This document shows positions 31,046 to 40,324 of a stretch of DNA of 64,000 bases, one piece after another. The position numbers were made by a program, and so were the translations under genes. The notes beneath the pieces were generated by a model that saw only the letters and a list, made by a program, of their open reading frames with translations, did no database searches and had not been told where the DNA came from. The stretch spans positions 1,072,492 through 1,136,491 of the forward strand of contig NZ_KN150731.1 in the NCBI RefSeq assembly GCF_000754805.1, read 5' to 3'. Source of the DNA: Yersinia frederiksenii ATCC 33641. Its GTDB lineage: Bacteria > Pseudomonadota > Gammaproteobacteria > Enterobacterales > Enterobacteriaceae. Positions within the stretch are counted from its first letter, which is position 1, and the number at the start of each line of letters is the position of its first letter.

Positions 31046-32455
31046 ATGCATGATTATGGCATTTGGACAATTATTACTCCTTTAGTCACTATTTGTTTGG
31101 CGATATTTACCCGACAGGTCATATTGTCATTGTTAATGGGGATAGTTGTTGGATTTACGGTTATTAACGACCACAGTATCATTAATGGTATCAGTGGTAC
31201 TCTAAATGGCATTATTGATACGTTCTCTTCACCCGGTAACACACGCACGGTTATCTTTATGGTCATGATTGGCGGGATAATGCGCTTAATTGTTGTCACT
31301 GGAGGCGTGAGAAGTTTAGTTCGGGCCTTAACAGAAAAGACCCAATTCGTGACGAATAAAAAAGCCGTACAATTGTTAGCGATGGTGATTACTTCAATTA
31401 TTTTCATTGAAAGTTCGATCAACCAACTTATTGCCGGGGCATCAACCAAAGATCTGGCCAAAAGATATGGCCTGTCACCGGAAAAAATGTCTTATATTGT
31501 TCAAACTTCATGTGTATCAGTGTGTTCCTCAGCAATGATTAATGGCTGGGGGGCGGCAATGATGGGTGTTATCGGTGTTCAGATAGCCAAAGGATACATC
31601 GATGGTCAGCCATTTGAGATTTTGGCCAGATCAATGGTGTGGAATTTGATGGCGTGGTTCTCGCTAGCTTCAGTGCTGTTCTATATTTTCTCTGGCGCAT
31701 CTTGGGGGCCAATGAAGAAAGCTGAAGTGAATTTCGTCAGCAAGCAAGATTTACATGTTGAGAAAGAAGATGATGAAGTCATTGATCATCCAGCGTGTCA
31801 TTCATTGCTTAACTTCCTCATCCCTATTCTATCGACTGTCATTGCTGTACCGGTTGCACTGTATGTCACCGGAGACGGTGATTTCACTAAAGGTAGCGGT
31901 TCTATGTCGGTTTATAGCGCCGTGATGTTTGGGACAACCGTTTCTTTTGTCTGGTTCTGTGGCCGGCGAATCCTGAATATAGAATCTTTCTTTAAAGAAC
32001 TCTATGTCGGTTACGCTAGCATGGTAAAGATCAGCTCAATTATGGTATTGGCATTTTTAATGGGAAATGTCTCGGCTGATCTTAATACTGGGCAATATAT
32101 TGCAACGATAACTTCCGGTGTAATTTCCCCCGGTTTCTCTATTGGTTTCATTTTTATTATCAGTGCCATTATGTCGCTTGCGACGGGGACATCATGGGGG
32201 ACGTTTGCCATCATGATTCCAATCGGGGTCCAGCTTGGTGTTTCCGTCGGAATCCCCGTGGAATATATGATTGGTGCGGCAATTGCGGGCTCTATTTTCG
32301 GTGACATGACATCACCTATCTCTAGTGATGCTATTGTGGCGTCTATGGCGACAGATTGTGATCATATTGAGCATATTCGAACACAGATGCCTTATGCTAT
32401 TGCCACCGCGAGTATTGTTCTGGCAATTTACCTCTATCTTGGTTTCTCAGTATAA
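31046..32455 (+). CDS. NhaC-family Na+/H+ antiporter-like transporter
   Basis: A 469-aa integral membrane protein with about eleven to twelve segments. Family signs include the conserved polar stretches in FIESSINQLIAGASTKDLAKRYGLSPEKMSYIVQTS and GTSWGTFAIMIPIGVQLG plus IFGDMTSPISSDAIVASMATDCDHIEHI. NhaC-like proteins exchange Na+ and H+, and several members move amino or organic acids by sodium coupling. Being third in a cassette of two sulfur amino-acid degrading enzymes, it more likely imports their substrate or exports a product than serves ion balance. A terminator follows at 32511-32544. Confidence 0.83.
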   Translation: MHDYGIWTIITPLVTICLAIFTRQVILSLLMGIVVGFTVINDHSIINGISGTLNGIIDTFSSPGNTRTVIFMVMIGGIMRLIVVTGGVRSLVRALTEKTQFVTNKKAVQLLAMVITSIIFIESSINQLIAGASTKDLAKRYGLSPEKMSYIVQTSCVSVCSSAMINGWGAAMMGVIGVQIAKGYIDGQPFEILARSMVWNLMAWFSLASVLFYIFSGASWGPMKKAEVNFVSKQDLHVEKEDDEVIDHPACHSLLNFLIPILSTVIAVPVALYVTGDGDFTKGSGSMSVYSAVMFGTTVSFVWFCGRRILNIESFFKELYVGYASMVKISSIMVLAFLMGNVSADLNTGQYIATITSGVISPGFSIGFIFIISAIMSLATGTSWGTFAIMIPIGVQLGVSVGIPVEYMIGAAIAGSIFGDMTSPISSDAIVASMATDCDHIEHIRTQMPYAIATASIVLAIYLYLGFSV

Positions 32456-32510
32456 CGCAATAATACTTGATATTTCTGTCAGATAGAAAAGCATCAGATT
32501 GACCTCCTCT

Positions 32511-32544
32511 AATGCCATTATAGATTTTATAATGGCATTATTTT
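32511..32544 (+). terminator. Terminator after NhaC-family gene
   Basis: AATGCCATTATA pairs with TATAATGGCATT, 12-bp perfect stem around a 5-base loop, followed by ATTTT. Confidence 0.85.
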
Positions 32545-32742
32545 CTACTCTATCCCCATGCGGGCTCACCGTGCTTATGTCAGATTAAGTAAAGTCCAAC
32601 AATTATACTGACTGAGTAATTGTAAACTTTTGCAAAATAACTGACGGCAAAGACTGAAGTATATCTTATATCAAATAAGTGTTGATTTTATGTTTCATAA
32701 TGTTTGACTATTGTTCTATGAATTGAGCAAAAGGGACTCATT

Positions 32743-33297
32743 ATGCTTTGGAAAAACACTAGGGATAAGTTTGGTTGCATCACTATTAGTGTCCACTGGT
32801 TGGTGGCATTAACGGTATATGCACTGTTTGCTTTAGGTCTATGGATGGTGACTCTCGGTTATTACGACGGTTGGTATCATCAGGCCCCTGAAATACATAA
32901 AAGCATCGGCTGCATACTCTTTGCTGTGATGCTATTTCGGGTGATATGGCGCTTTATTTCACCACCACCTAAGCCATTATCAAGTTATAGTCGGTTTACC
33001 CGAGTCTGTGCAGTATTAGCCCATCTGACTCTATATATTGTTCTATTTTGTATTATGTTCAGCGGGTATTTGATCTCAACCGCTGATGGGCAACCAATCA
33101 ATGTATTTGGCTGGTTTTCCGTGCCTGCTACATTAACCGGTTTACCCGATCAAGCTGATACTGCCGGTACTGTGCATCTCTATCTGGCCTGGGCTGTCGT
33201 AGTCATTTCGCTATTACATGGGCTAGCTGCAATTAAGCACCACTTTATTGATGGTGATATTACCCTTAAACGGATGCTGGGACGTAGCTCCGATTAA
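32743..33297 (+). CDS. yceJ: Cytochrome b561 (YceJ/CybB family)
   Basis: A 184-aa di-heme membrane protein with four hydrophobic segments. Heme-ligand histidines are seen in [29 protein letters not shown] and [13 protein letters not shown]. It carries electrons between quinone and a periplasmic partner at the inner membrane. The next gene, 25 bp downstream, encodes a YceI-family protein, the same pair as E. coli yceJ-yceI. AAAGGGA precedes ATG. Confidence 0.88.
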   Translation: MLWKNTRDKFGCITISVHWLVALTVYALFALGLWMVTLGYYDGWYHQAPEIHKSIGCILFAVMLFRVIWRFISPPPKPLSSYSRFTRVCAVLAHLTLYIVLFCIMFSGYLISTADGQPINVFGWFSVPATLTGLPDQADTAGTVHLYLAWAVVVISLLHGLAAIKHHFIDGDITLKRMLGRSSD

Positions 33298-33322
33298 CCA
33301 ACCGTATTATGGAGAGTTAAGC

Positions 33323-33901
33323 ATGTTTAATAAGACCCTATTGGGCCTGACTGTAGGCGCTCTGATGTTTACCGCAGGCAGCGCCGTAGCCGCCGATTAT
33401 AAAATCGATAAAGAAGGTCAGCATGCCTTTATCGAATTCCGGATTAAACACTTAGGCTATAGCTGGTTATACGGCAGTTTTAACGATTTTGATGGTTCTT
33501 TCACTTTTGATGAGAAGAATCCGGCTGCTGATAAAGTTAACGTCGTGATCAACACGAATAGCGTAGATACTAATCATGCCGAGCGTGATAAGCATCTACG
33601 CAGTAAAGAGTTTTTAAACGTCAGTAAATTCCCACAGGCGACATTTGAGTCGACTGAAGTGAAGAAGAATGGCGAAGGGTATACTGTGGTCGGTAACTTG
33701 ACATTAAATGGTGTGACTAAACCGGTCACACTGGAAAGTAAATTAACCGGCCAAGGTAATGACCCATGGGGCGGTTATCGTGCCGGTTTTGAAGCTAATG
33801 GTAATATTAAGCTGAAAGATTTTAATATTACTACCGACTTAGGCCCAGCATCACAGGAAGTTGAATTGATTCTATCGGTCGAAGGTGTGCAAGCTAAATA
33901 G
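33323..33901 (+). CDS. yceI: YceI-family periplasmic lipid-binding protein
   Basis: A 192-aa protein with a clear signal peptide ([23 protein letters not shown], cleavage at AVA-AD). The mature protein has the YceI lipocalin-like pattern: [33 protein letters not shown] and [13 protein letters not shown]. Family members bind isoprenoid or amphiphilic lipids such as polyprenols. The start at 33323 has GGAGAG upstream and places the signal correctly; a longer frame from 33248 overlaps the cytochrome gene. The gene forms an operon with the cytochrome b561 gene. Confidence 0.92.
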   Translation: MFNKTLLGLTVGALMFTAGSAVAADYKIDKEGQHAFIEFRIKHLGYSWLYGSFNDFDGSFTFDEKNPAADKVNVVINTNSVDTNHAERDKHLRSKEFLNVSKFPQATFESTEVKKNGEGYTVVGNLTLNGVTKPVTLESKLTGQGNDPWGGYRAGFEANGNIKLKDFNITTDLGPASQEVELILSVEGVQAK

Positions 33902-33934
33902 TTTTTCCTGAGTAGCACGACTAAATATTTGATT

Positions 33935-33960
33935 AAAAGGAGCCTTTGGCTCCTTTTTTA
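33935..33960 (+). terminator. Terminator after yceI
   Basis: AAAAGGAGCC and GGCTCCTTTT pair around a TTT loop, followed by T residues. Confidence 0.88.
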
Positions 33961-33989
33961 CTGGATACTGACCACCGATCACTGAGTTT

Positions 33990-35009
33990 TCATCTGGTTA
34001 AAAAAGGCCCATCACCGACAGAGTCCCTGATAATTAGGTCGGATTGAAATATGTTCTCTTGTGATAAATATCCGCCATCTAGCATGGATATCAGGCGATG
34101 AATAACTTCATTTATCATCCCGCTAACGGGATCTTTTATACTGGATAATGGCGGTAGTAGGAAAGGCGCGAGAGGAATATTGTCAAAGCCAATAATGGAT
34201 ATATCTTCAGGGATTTTCATACCGACTTCATTTAACCTTTTCATTGCTCCGATTGCCATATCATCATTACTGGCAATAACCGCACTGAAAGGTAACTTGC
34301 TGCTTAATAGATATTCTATTGCCGCTGCACCACTGGCAGGTGTCCATTTCCCCTGTGCAATCAGCTTATCTCTAACCGGTAGCGAAGATGCTTCCAATGC
34401 GGCTTTGTACCCAGAAAGGCGTTCTATCGCTGTTGGTGAGTCAAGTGAGCCCGTAATAAACGCAATATCTTGATGGCCTCGCTCAATAAGATATTGCGTT
34501 GCAGTATAGCTAGACCCTTTATGATCGCAGAAAATACAATGGCTATGATTTTTTCTGAGTTTTCTGTTCACCACCATAATGGGTTGCTTATACTTATCAA
34601 TAATCAGATCTATGTCATCAACAGTTAAAAAACGTGGATAGATTATTATTGCATCGCAACGTAAATCGAGCAGAAATTGAATGGCTTCCTGCTCCTCTTC
34701 AGCACTGTGTTTCCCATCAACCAACACCAATTGACGGCCATTTTGCTCTAATTTTTGCGCTGCCTGAGAGAGTATTTCATTAAAGTAGCTACCATTATAT
34801 AAGGTGTTGGTGACGACCAAACCTATGCATTCCGACTTGTTTGTCGCCAGATTTCTCGCCAGTAGATTGGGTCGATATCCCGTTTCTTCAATGGCTTTAA
34901 ATACCTGCTCTTTAGTCGTTTCGCTAACATAGCCTTTGCCTGACAAAACACGTGAAACCGTGGCTTTTGACACACCAGCTTTCTTTGCCACTTCCTGCAT
35001 TGTAGACAT
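33990..35009 (-). CDS. ascG: AscG-type LacI-family repressor of the asc operon
   Basis: A 339-aa LacI/GalR-family protein. The N-terminal HTH is MSTMQEVAKKAGVSKATVSRVLSGKGYVS; the periplasmic-binding-like effector domain follows. I recognise it as an AscG ortholog by long shared stretches such as YRPNLLARNL, GLVVTNTLYNG, LVDGKHSAEEE, LLDLRCDAIIIYPRFL and LIAQGKWTPASGAA. In E. coli AscG represses ascFB and its own gene, and lies divergent from ascF. Here ascF-ascB are at 41182-44085, about 6 kb away behind three unrelated genes. A sequence like its operator lies upstream of ascF at 41005-41018. No such site was found before this gene. Confidence 0.9.
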   Translation of the reverse strand: MSTMQEVAKKAGVSKATVSRVLSGKGYVSETTKEQVFKAIEETGYRPNLLARNLATNKSECIGLVVTNTLYNGSYFNEILSQAAQKLEQNGRQLVLVDGKHSAEEEQEAIQFLLDLRCDAIIIYPRFLTVDDIDLIIDKYKQPIMVVNRKLRKNHSHCIFCDHKGSSYTATQYLIERGHQDIAFITGSLDSPTAIERLSGYKAALEASSLPVRDKLIAQGKWTPASGAAAIEYLLSSKLPFSAVIASNDDMAIGAMKRLNEVGMKIPEDISIIGFDNIPLAPFLLPPLSSIKDPVSGMINEVIHRLISMLDGGYLSQENIFQSDLIIRDSVGDGPFLTR

Positions 35010-35190
35010 AGGCTTTTCCTGACTCGTTGAAAATTATTGCTATTCTATACCTTTCGTCATTGAAAATGCAGGGGGAGCGAGGTGTACTCGTCATGCTGTT
35101 CAGTATTCCAGAAGATAACTGGCAGACTGTATGTCATCTTGGCTACTTCAGTATTGCGGTGATATTAAATCAACCTATTGTTATTTAAAG

Positions 35191-35817
35191 TTAAACTTTA
35201 AATCGAGAGTAAAGTTCAAGCAGATTTTTGGATTGATACTTATTATATATATTTGTTCGATGGGAACTGACGGTTTTGTTACTGATCCCAAGCAATATAC
35301 TGATATCTTTATTTGATAATCCAGACAGAAGGTGACGACAAATTTCACTCTCTCGTTGAGTTAATCCTGCTCTCTCTTTTCTATTCAAAGACCTTGCTGG
35401 CATAGAACATTTCGCCTTCAGAGATGTCTTCGAGCAAAAAATCAATTGATAGAGCATTGCTTCAATTTGACTCGGCGGCGCAGTTTTGCTGAGTATAAAC
35501 GGTGATACTTGCGCTAATGTTTCGTAACTCGTGGACACCTCCGATTCTGAGGTAAATAAAAATAGATGATTTTTATTTATATATCTCTGTGCATGTTTGA
35601 ATATACAGAATTGTTCAAATTTGGAAACCTCATCAAGGTCAAAAATGACTGTTAGATGACTTTTAGTTAGGATTTCACTTTCTAATTCCTGTAAGGAATA
35701 GCAGGTGCTAATAACAACATCGCTCCGCTTTGGGCTCATCATTATTATACTTTCAACAGTTCCTTTTAAGAACGTTCTAACTAAATCATGGTGGCTAAAA
35801 ATTACGATGTTGTTCAT
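35191..35817 (-). CDS. LuxR-type HTH regulator with divergent N-terminal domain
   Basis: A 208-aa protein. The C-terminal 60 residues are a LuxR/FixJ HTH (LTQRESEICRHLLSGLSNKDISILLGISNKTVSSHRTNIYNKY). The N-terminal ~130 residues resemble a receiver fold (IVIFSHHDLVRTFL..., TVIFDLDEVSK), but the usual paired acidic residues near the start are not seen, so phosphorylation is doubtful. Layout is like RcsA or other small LuxR-type fimbrial and capsule regulators. It lies between ascG and a LysR gene, all on the minus strand; the autotransporter further upstream is a possible target. Codon use is AT-rich compared with flanking core genes. Confidence 0.75.
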   Translation of the reverse strand: MNNIVIFSHHDLVRTFLKGTVESIIMMSPKRSDVVISTCYSLQELESEILTKSHLTVIFDLDEVSKFEQFCIFKHAQRYINKNHLFLFTSESEVSTSYETLAQVSPFILSKTAPPSQIEAMLYQLIFCSKTSLKAKCSMPARSLNRKERAGLTQRESEICRHLLSGLSNKDISILLGISNKTVSSHRTNIYNKYQSKNLLELYSRFKV

Positions 35818-36254
35818 AAATGCTCTCTTTTATTAACACACTATATTAACCCACATAAAAACCACCTATTTCTATACGGTGATGAGTAAGGGGAAGCTAA
35901 TGGGAATACAAAGAGAAAAGTAAATTTATATTAAAGGAGGTCCATTATACATCTAATGGTAATGATATTCATCGACATGTCCATTTGACTTTAAAACTTT
36001 CCATTCACCTAGAATATACCTTTGTGACCCATTTGGTCGTTTTTTACTCTAGGTGAACTATAAGAAAAACTAAGTAACTTTAACAGTCAATTTTATTTTC
36101 ATATGATGCTTAAATGTTATACCCATTAAAAAAATTGATAAAAAACATATGGATAAATAATATCTTAGTGAGGTTGGCTGATGATTCCGTTAGTTTTTTT
36201 TACTGCACCATAACCAGTAGCCTTATAGTTCCTTTATTTCCAACTACCAGTTGT
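35818..36254. other. AT-rich intergenic region with compound inverted repeat
   Basis: These 437 bases separate the LuxR-type gene and the LysR gene, both on the minus strand. No gene is seen. The notable content is the dyad at 36004-36057; otherwise the stretch is AT-rich, as for acquired DNA or a long promoter region. Confidence 0.5.
36004..36057. repeat. Compound inverted repeat
   Basis: TTCACCTAGA (36004-36013) and TCTAGGTGAA (36048-36057) are perfect 10-bp arms. Inside the 34-base spacer a smaller dyad GACC-N5-GGTC lies at 36026-36038. It could be a structured RNA, a terminator-like hairpin (a T-rich run lies inside the arm) or paired operator half-sites for the nearby regulators. Confidence 0.55.
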
Positions 36255-37178
36255 TCAGTCTGTCTGGCGGCTCATTAATTCTAAATAGGCAAAACGAATA
36301 TCATCCATAAACCGTTTTGCCATTGGTGTTAACGACTGTTGTCTCCGATAGATTAAACTGTAATGGCCATCTGGCATTTTTTCTTTGACAGGAATAACGG
36401 ATATAATATCTTGCAGAGAAGATACTGTTGCCATCACTTTTGGACCAACAAATAGGTAGTCTTCATTTAAAATAAGCTGCTCAGCAATAGTGGCAGAATT
36501 ACCAAAAATAACTGAACTGGTTGGTTCTTTACCATAAGGGAAGATTAACGATCCAATATCATTATAGAACCCAGCTCTGGCTGTGGGTAAATACCATTTA
36601 GCTCCTTGTAACTCACTTAATGAGGTACTGTTTGCTAACGGATGTCCTTTTCGGGCAATGACCGCAAATTGAGCGACGGCTAAATGTTCATCAACAAATT
36701 CACGAAGTGATATTTCAGGAGAGACTAGCCCAATAAAAAAATCCAACCGACCTAAGCGTAAAGAATTCAGTAGTTCAGACAGTTGTCCTTCCGCGACAGT
36801 AATTCTGGCTGTGGTATAGCGGGTTTGGAAGTTTTTTATGACGTCTGGGACAAAAGCTAGTGCAGGTAAATGGGAGCAACCAAACGTGACCAGGCCTTCT
36901 GAAGAACGTTCAATTTGCTCTAATTCATCCATCGCTCGTTCTAGTTCGTTAAGTACCAGATTCATTCTGGGTTCAAATATTCTTCCCATTGCAGTCAATT
37001 CTGCGCCATGAACACCTCGAACTAATAATGAAACACCGAGTATTTTCTCCAACTCTTGAATACTTCTTGTCATGGCTGGTTGTGTCTGATGTAACGATTG
37101 GGCGGCAGTACGGATACTGCCATATTGAATAATTGCCCTCAGGTTCTTCAGTTGATTTATTTTTGGTAATTCTCTCAT
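36255..37178 (-). CDS. LysR-family transcriptional regulator
   Basis: A 307-aa LysR protein. The winged HTH is at residues ~10-70 (LKNLRAIIQYGSIRTAAQSLHQTQPAMTRSIQELEKILGVSLLVRG), followed by the substrate-binding domain with SEGLVTFGCSHLPALAFVPDVIKNF. It would bind a small inducer and control a nearby promoter. It is transcribed in the same direction as the autotransporter gene that ends just upstream, with a 125-bp gap, and may control it. Inducer and target cannot be read from sequence. Confidence 0.86.
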   Translation of the reverse strand: MRELPKINQLKNLRAIIQYGSIRTAAQSLHQTQPAMTRSIQELEKILGVSLLVRGVHGAELTAMGRIFEPRMNLVLNELERAMDELEQIERSSEGLVTFGCSHLPALAFVPDVIKNFQTRYTTARITVAEGQLSELLNSLRLGRLDFFIGLVSPEISLREFVDEHLAVAQFAVIARKGHPLANSTSLSELQGAKWYLPTARAGFYNDIGSLIFPYGKEPTSSVIFGNSATIAEQLILNEDYLFVGPKVMATVSSLQDIISVIPVKEKMPDGHYSLIYRRQQSLTPMAKRFMDDIRFAYLELMSRQTD

Positions 37179-37303
37179 GACATTCTCACTAAATTAACGA
37201 AAAAATATGCTCATTATCCTAACGATAGCTGACGTCAGTCAGACTTGCTGCATCAGTTTGTTTAATAAACAAAGCACTTCCTAGGATCTCATTTGCCATG
37301 TCA

Positions 37304-40300
37304 TCAGAAGGTATATTTTGCTCCAATCATCAGGGCGGTATCACTGTAGCCTTTATTACCGACTTGCTGACCAATATTGCCCCAGAGTGCCATGTTTTTA
37401 TTGAGTTGGCCTTCAACACCGAGTTTCAATTCACCGAGGTTTTTTGCCCCTGACTGTTTCACCGTCATACTGTCCATTGTCGTACCAAAATCTTTGGTAT
37501 TGTGCAGCCAATTAGCCTCGACGAAGGGTTGGTATACCCGGTTTTTACTTTTATCTTGATCACTGTAGCCATTCATGAAGGCTTTCAACCCTAGACGGGT
37601 CTGGATATTGCCATCACCTTCACCGGAGACATTTGTACCATTGGTTTCTTTATGGTCATCTGCCTTGATAGCCATCCAGGTGATCTGCGCTTTAGGTTGG
37701 ATAAGATATGTGGCATTTTTTGCCATATTCTCGCCCACATTGAAGGTATAACCGCTTTCTACTGACGCAGTCATGCCCTTGGACTTATACTTTTCGGTAT
37801 TCAAATTCTGACCATTAACTGAGTTATTGAACCAACTGTATTGCGCCCAGCTATCGACATATAGGCCAGTTTTGTCGATATTATTGGCGTACCAAGAGCC
37901 ATACAAACCGGCACTGTAGCCATCTACCGTTGCGCGGGCGCGGTAGCTCGATAAGCGTGATTCAGTTCTGCTCTTGCTGTTACCGTAGCCTGCCATTATC
38001 CCCAGATAGAAACGGTCTGATCCGTCACTGCTCCATTGGGCTAAATTCCCACCTAATTGCATGACATAGCGATGACTTTGCGTGCGCAGTTGGTCTTGAG
38101 TATCGCGAGAACGGTTGTGACCACCTTCGTTACGCAACCACAGGCTAGTGACTTTGTGTTCACCCGTGAATGCATCGATATAATGTGTATCTCCCAGGCG
38201 GTCATGCAAACGAGTGATAAATAAGTTGTTGGCTGCTGCCAGGTTGGCGCTATAGCCACTGGCTTCCGGGCGTTCTATCATTTCTACTGGGGGTGTTTCA
38301 CCAGGCCCGGTCTGAGGTATGGAACTGTTCAAATACCAGTTGGCTGCATTGCTATCGATGCCGCGGTTTAAGTAGTAATCATAAGCTCCGGCCACAATAC
38401 GGCCATTTTGAACAAATTCGCCATCAGACGCGCCCAACACCGTGATAAGTTCGATGCCATTGAGGGTTTGTGTTCCGCCGCCACCTTGATTATTTACCGC
38501 TACGTAAGTGGTGCCTGAAGTATCACCTGCTATGACTAATTTATCGGTTATAGAATTGTCATCATCCAGCACTGTATTGAAATTCAGCAGGCCCTCATGG
38601 CCAACATAATGGCCAGTAATCGTCAATGCTGCCCCCGGAATATCGCCGAAATTCAGGGTGCCGGAGTGATCCAAGCTTGCTATCGTTTCACTGTAGCCAT
38701 TCAGAGCTAATGTTCCGCCAGACTCTGTAACGTAATCTACATTGCTGCTTAGGGTGCCTGTCCCCCCTGACGCAAGCGTACCGCCAGACACAGTGGTTAA
38801 ACCAAAGTAATTATTATTGCCCGTTAGCACCGTGGTGCCGCTATAAACAAAAAGGTTACCGGTGCCATGAATCGAGGGAGCAAACGCATAATCGGTATTG
38901 AGATGGTTGAAGACTATCTCGCCGTTGCCATCGCCAAACGTTATGACAGAGCTATTCAGCACACCCGCCCCAGAGGCCATTTCTCCGGCTGCTGCACCGA
39001 TGTTTAATGAACCGATACTGCCAATATTGTTGGTAATATTGACGGTCAATGCAGAGACTTCGCTATTATCTCCAATGGTCAGAGAACCGCGACCGATTTC
39101 GCCAATAGATAAAGTATCGTCAATGATCCATTGTGAATCCGCTCCGGCCAAAATGACTTTACTGCCAGTATTGATATAACCATTAGTATTGGAAACAAGA
39201 CCGCCATTGATAATAGCGAGAGTGTTATCTTCAACGAGCGTCAATATACCGGACATATTCCAGTGCGAATTTGCATCGGAGACTGTAATGGTTGCGAGTG
39301 AAAGCTCAGTATTTATGTTAGAAATGATACCCCCGCCGAAAATGCCCAGCTGAATCTGGCCGGTGTTGGTGGCGGATATAGAGTAAGAGGTCAAGTCACC
39401 ACTAATATCCCATAGTGAGCCGGTTCCACTGACGTTGACGTTCCCATTGGGACTCTGGAAACCGAATTGACCACTGGCACTGGAAACCTTTCCACCATCG
39501 GCAATCATGAGGGAACTAGAATTGCTGCCAAAATATAGGTTACCGCCAACCTTCCATGTAGAACCTATTCCAGAGACCACCACAGTCCCTTTTGCATTGA
39601 AGATGCCACCAATATAGCCATTACCGACATTAGTGACGGCACCACCATTGGCAATAATAAGCTCACCTTCACCATTATTACCAACATAGAGTTGCTCAGT
39701 CATATTCCATTGCGAGCCCACACCAGACACAATAACAGTTCCTTTTGAACCGATATTGTAGCCAATCTCGCCATGAGAGCTTAAAACAGTGCCACCATTT
39801 AGAATGTCGAGTGAACTTGCATCGTTAAAACTATGACCGACAAACAGCTTGTCACTATTATTCCACTGCGACCCCATACCTGTGACGGTCACCTTTCCAC
39901 TGGAATTCGGATTTCTTCCTATCATGCCGATACTATTTGATACAAGTGCGCCATTGGCTATAGTTAATTCGCCGGAGCCATCATAACCTATATATAAATT
40001 GTTACTGGTATTCCATTGTGATCCGCTACCCGATACTAGCACTGTGCCGCTGGAGCCTGAATTTACACCGATATAACCAAAGACGCCTGAAACTTCACCG
40101 CCATCATAAATATTTAATGTCCCGGTACTGGTATCGCCGATAATGATCATATCGTTAACATCGAGTATAGGGTCACTGCCCGTTTGGTTATAGACAGCTC
40201 CACCATCAATAGTAAAAGGAGTGGCTTGTGCAACAGACAATCCAAGCAGAAAAACAAAACCTGAAACACCAGAGCACAATGTTGGGTGATAATTTAATTC

Positions 40301-40324
40301 AGCTATTCTTTTTAATCTTCGCAT
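37304..40324 (-). CDS. Autotransporter (type Va) with T5SS/PEP-CTERM-like repeats
   Basis: A 1006-aa secreted adhesin-type protein. It has an N-terminal signal (GVSGFVFLLGLSVAQA, cleavage near residue 34). A passenger with about seven repeats of ~45-52 residues follows from residue ~93 to ~430; each unit resembles GTVxVSGxGSQWN...LYIG...GELTIANGGxVSN. Next come a pertactin-like stretch and a C-terminal beta-barrel of about 280 residues (from ~725) starting after SGYSANLAAANNLFITRLHDR and ending MIGAKYTF with terminal Phe. The barrel inserts in the outer membrane and the passenger is displayed or released. The repeat type matches what is called the T5SS/PEP-CTERM-associated repeat. Its ligand is unknown. 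It lies between ascG and ascFB with two regulator genes. Confidence 0.9.
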   Translation of the reverse strand: MRRLKRIAELNYHPTLCSGVSGFVFLLGLSVAQATPFTIDGGAVYNQTGSDPILDVNDMIIIGDTSTGTLNIYDGGEVSGVFGYIGVNSGSSGTVLVSGSGSQWNTSNNLYIGYDGSGELTIANGALVSNSIGMIGRNPNSSGKVTVTGMGSQWNNSDKLFVGHSFNDASSLDILNGGTVLSSHGEIGYNIGSKGTVIVSGVGSQWNMTEQLYVGNNGEGELIIANGGAVTNVGNGYIGGIFNAKGTVVVSGIGSTWKVGGNLYFGSNSSSLMIADGGKVSSASGQFGFQSPNGNVNVSGTGSLWDISGDLTSYSISATNTGQIQLGIFGGGIISNINTELSLATITVSDANSHWNMSGILTLVEDNTLAIINGGLVSNTNGYINTGSKVILAGADSQWIIDDTLSIGEIGRGSLTIGDNSEVSALTVNITNNIGSIGSLNIGAAAGEMASGAGVLNSSVITFGDGNGEIVFNHLNTDYAFAPSIHGTGNLFVYSGTTVLTGNNNYFGLTTVSGGTLASGGTGTLSSNVDYVTESGGTLALNGYSETIASLDHSGTLNFGDIPGAALTITGHYVGHEGLLNFNTVLDDDNSITDKLVIAGDTSGTTYVAVNNQGGGGTQTLNGIELITVLGASDGEFVQNGRIVAGAYDYYLNRGIDSNAANWYLNSSIPQTGPGETPPVEMIERPEASGYSANLAAANNLFITRLHDRLGDTHYIDAFTGEHKVTSLWLRNEGGHNRSRDTQDQLRTQSHRYVMQLGGNLAQWSSDGSDRFYLGIMAGYGNSKSRTESRLSSYRARATVDGYSAGLYGSWYANNIDKTGLYVDSWAQYSWFNNSVNGQNLNTEKYKSKGMTASVESGYTFNVGENMAKNATYLIQPKAQITWMAIKADDHKETNGTNVSGEGDGNIQTRLGLKAFMNGYSDQDKSKNRVYQPFVEANWLHNTKDFGTTMDSMTVKQSGAKNLGELKLGVEGQLNKNMALWGNIGQQVGNKGYSDTALMIGAKYTF
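39020..40141 (-). repeat. Tandem passenger repeats inside the autotransporter
   Basis: About seven imperfect units of ~45-52 codons plus one leading half unit encode VSGxGSQW and LTIANGGxVS motifs. They predict a regular beta-helix. The boundaries are approximate. Confidence 0.7.

Noticed and set aside
35131-35316. Short plus-strand frame between ascG and the LuxR-type gene
   Set aside because: It overlaps the end of the LuxR-type gene and has no family features.
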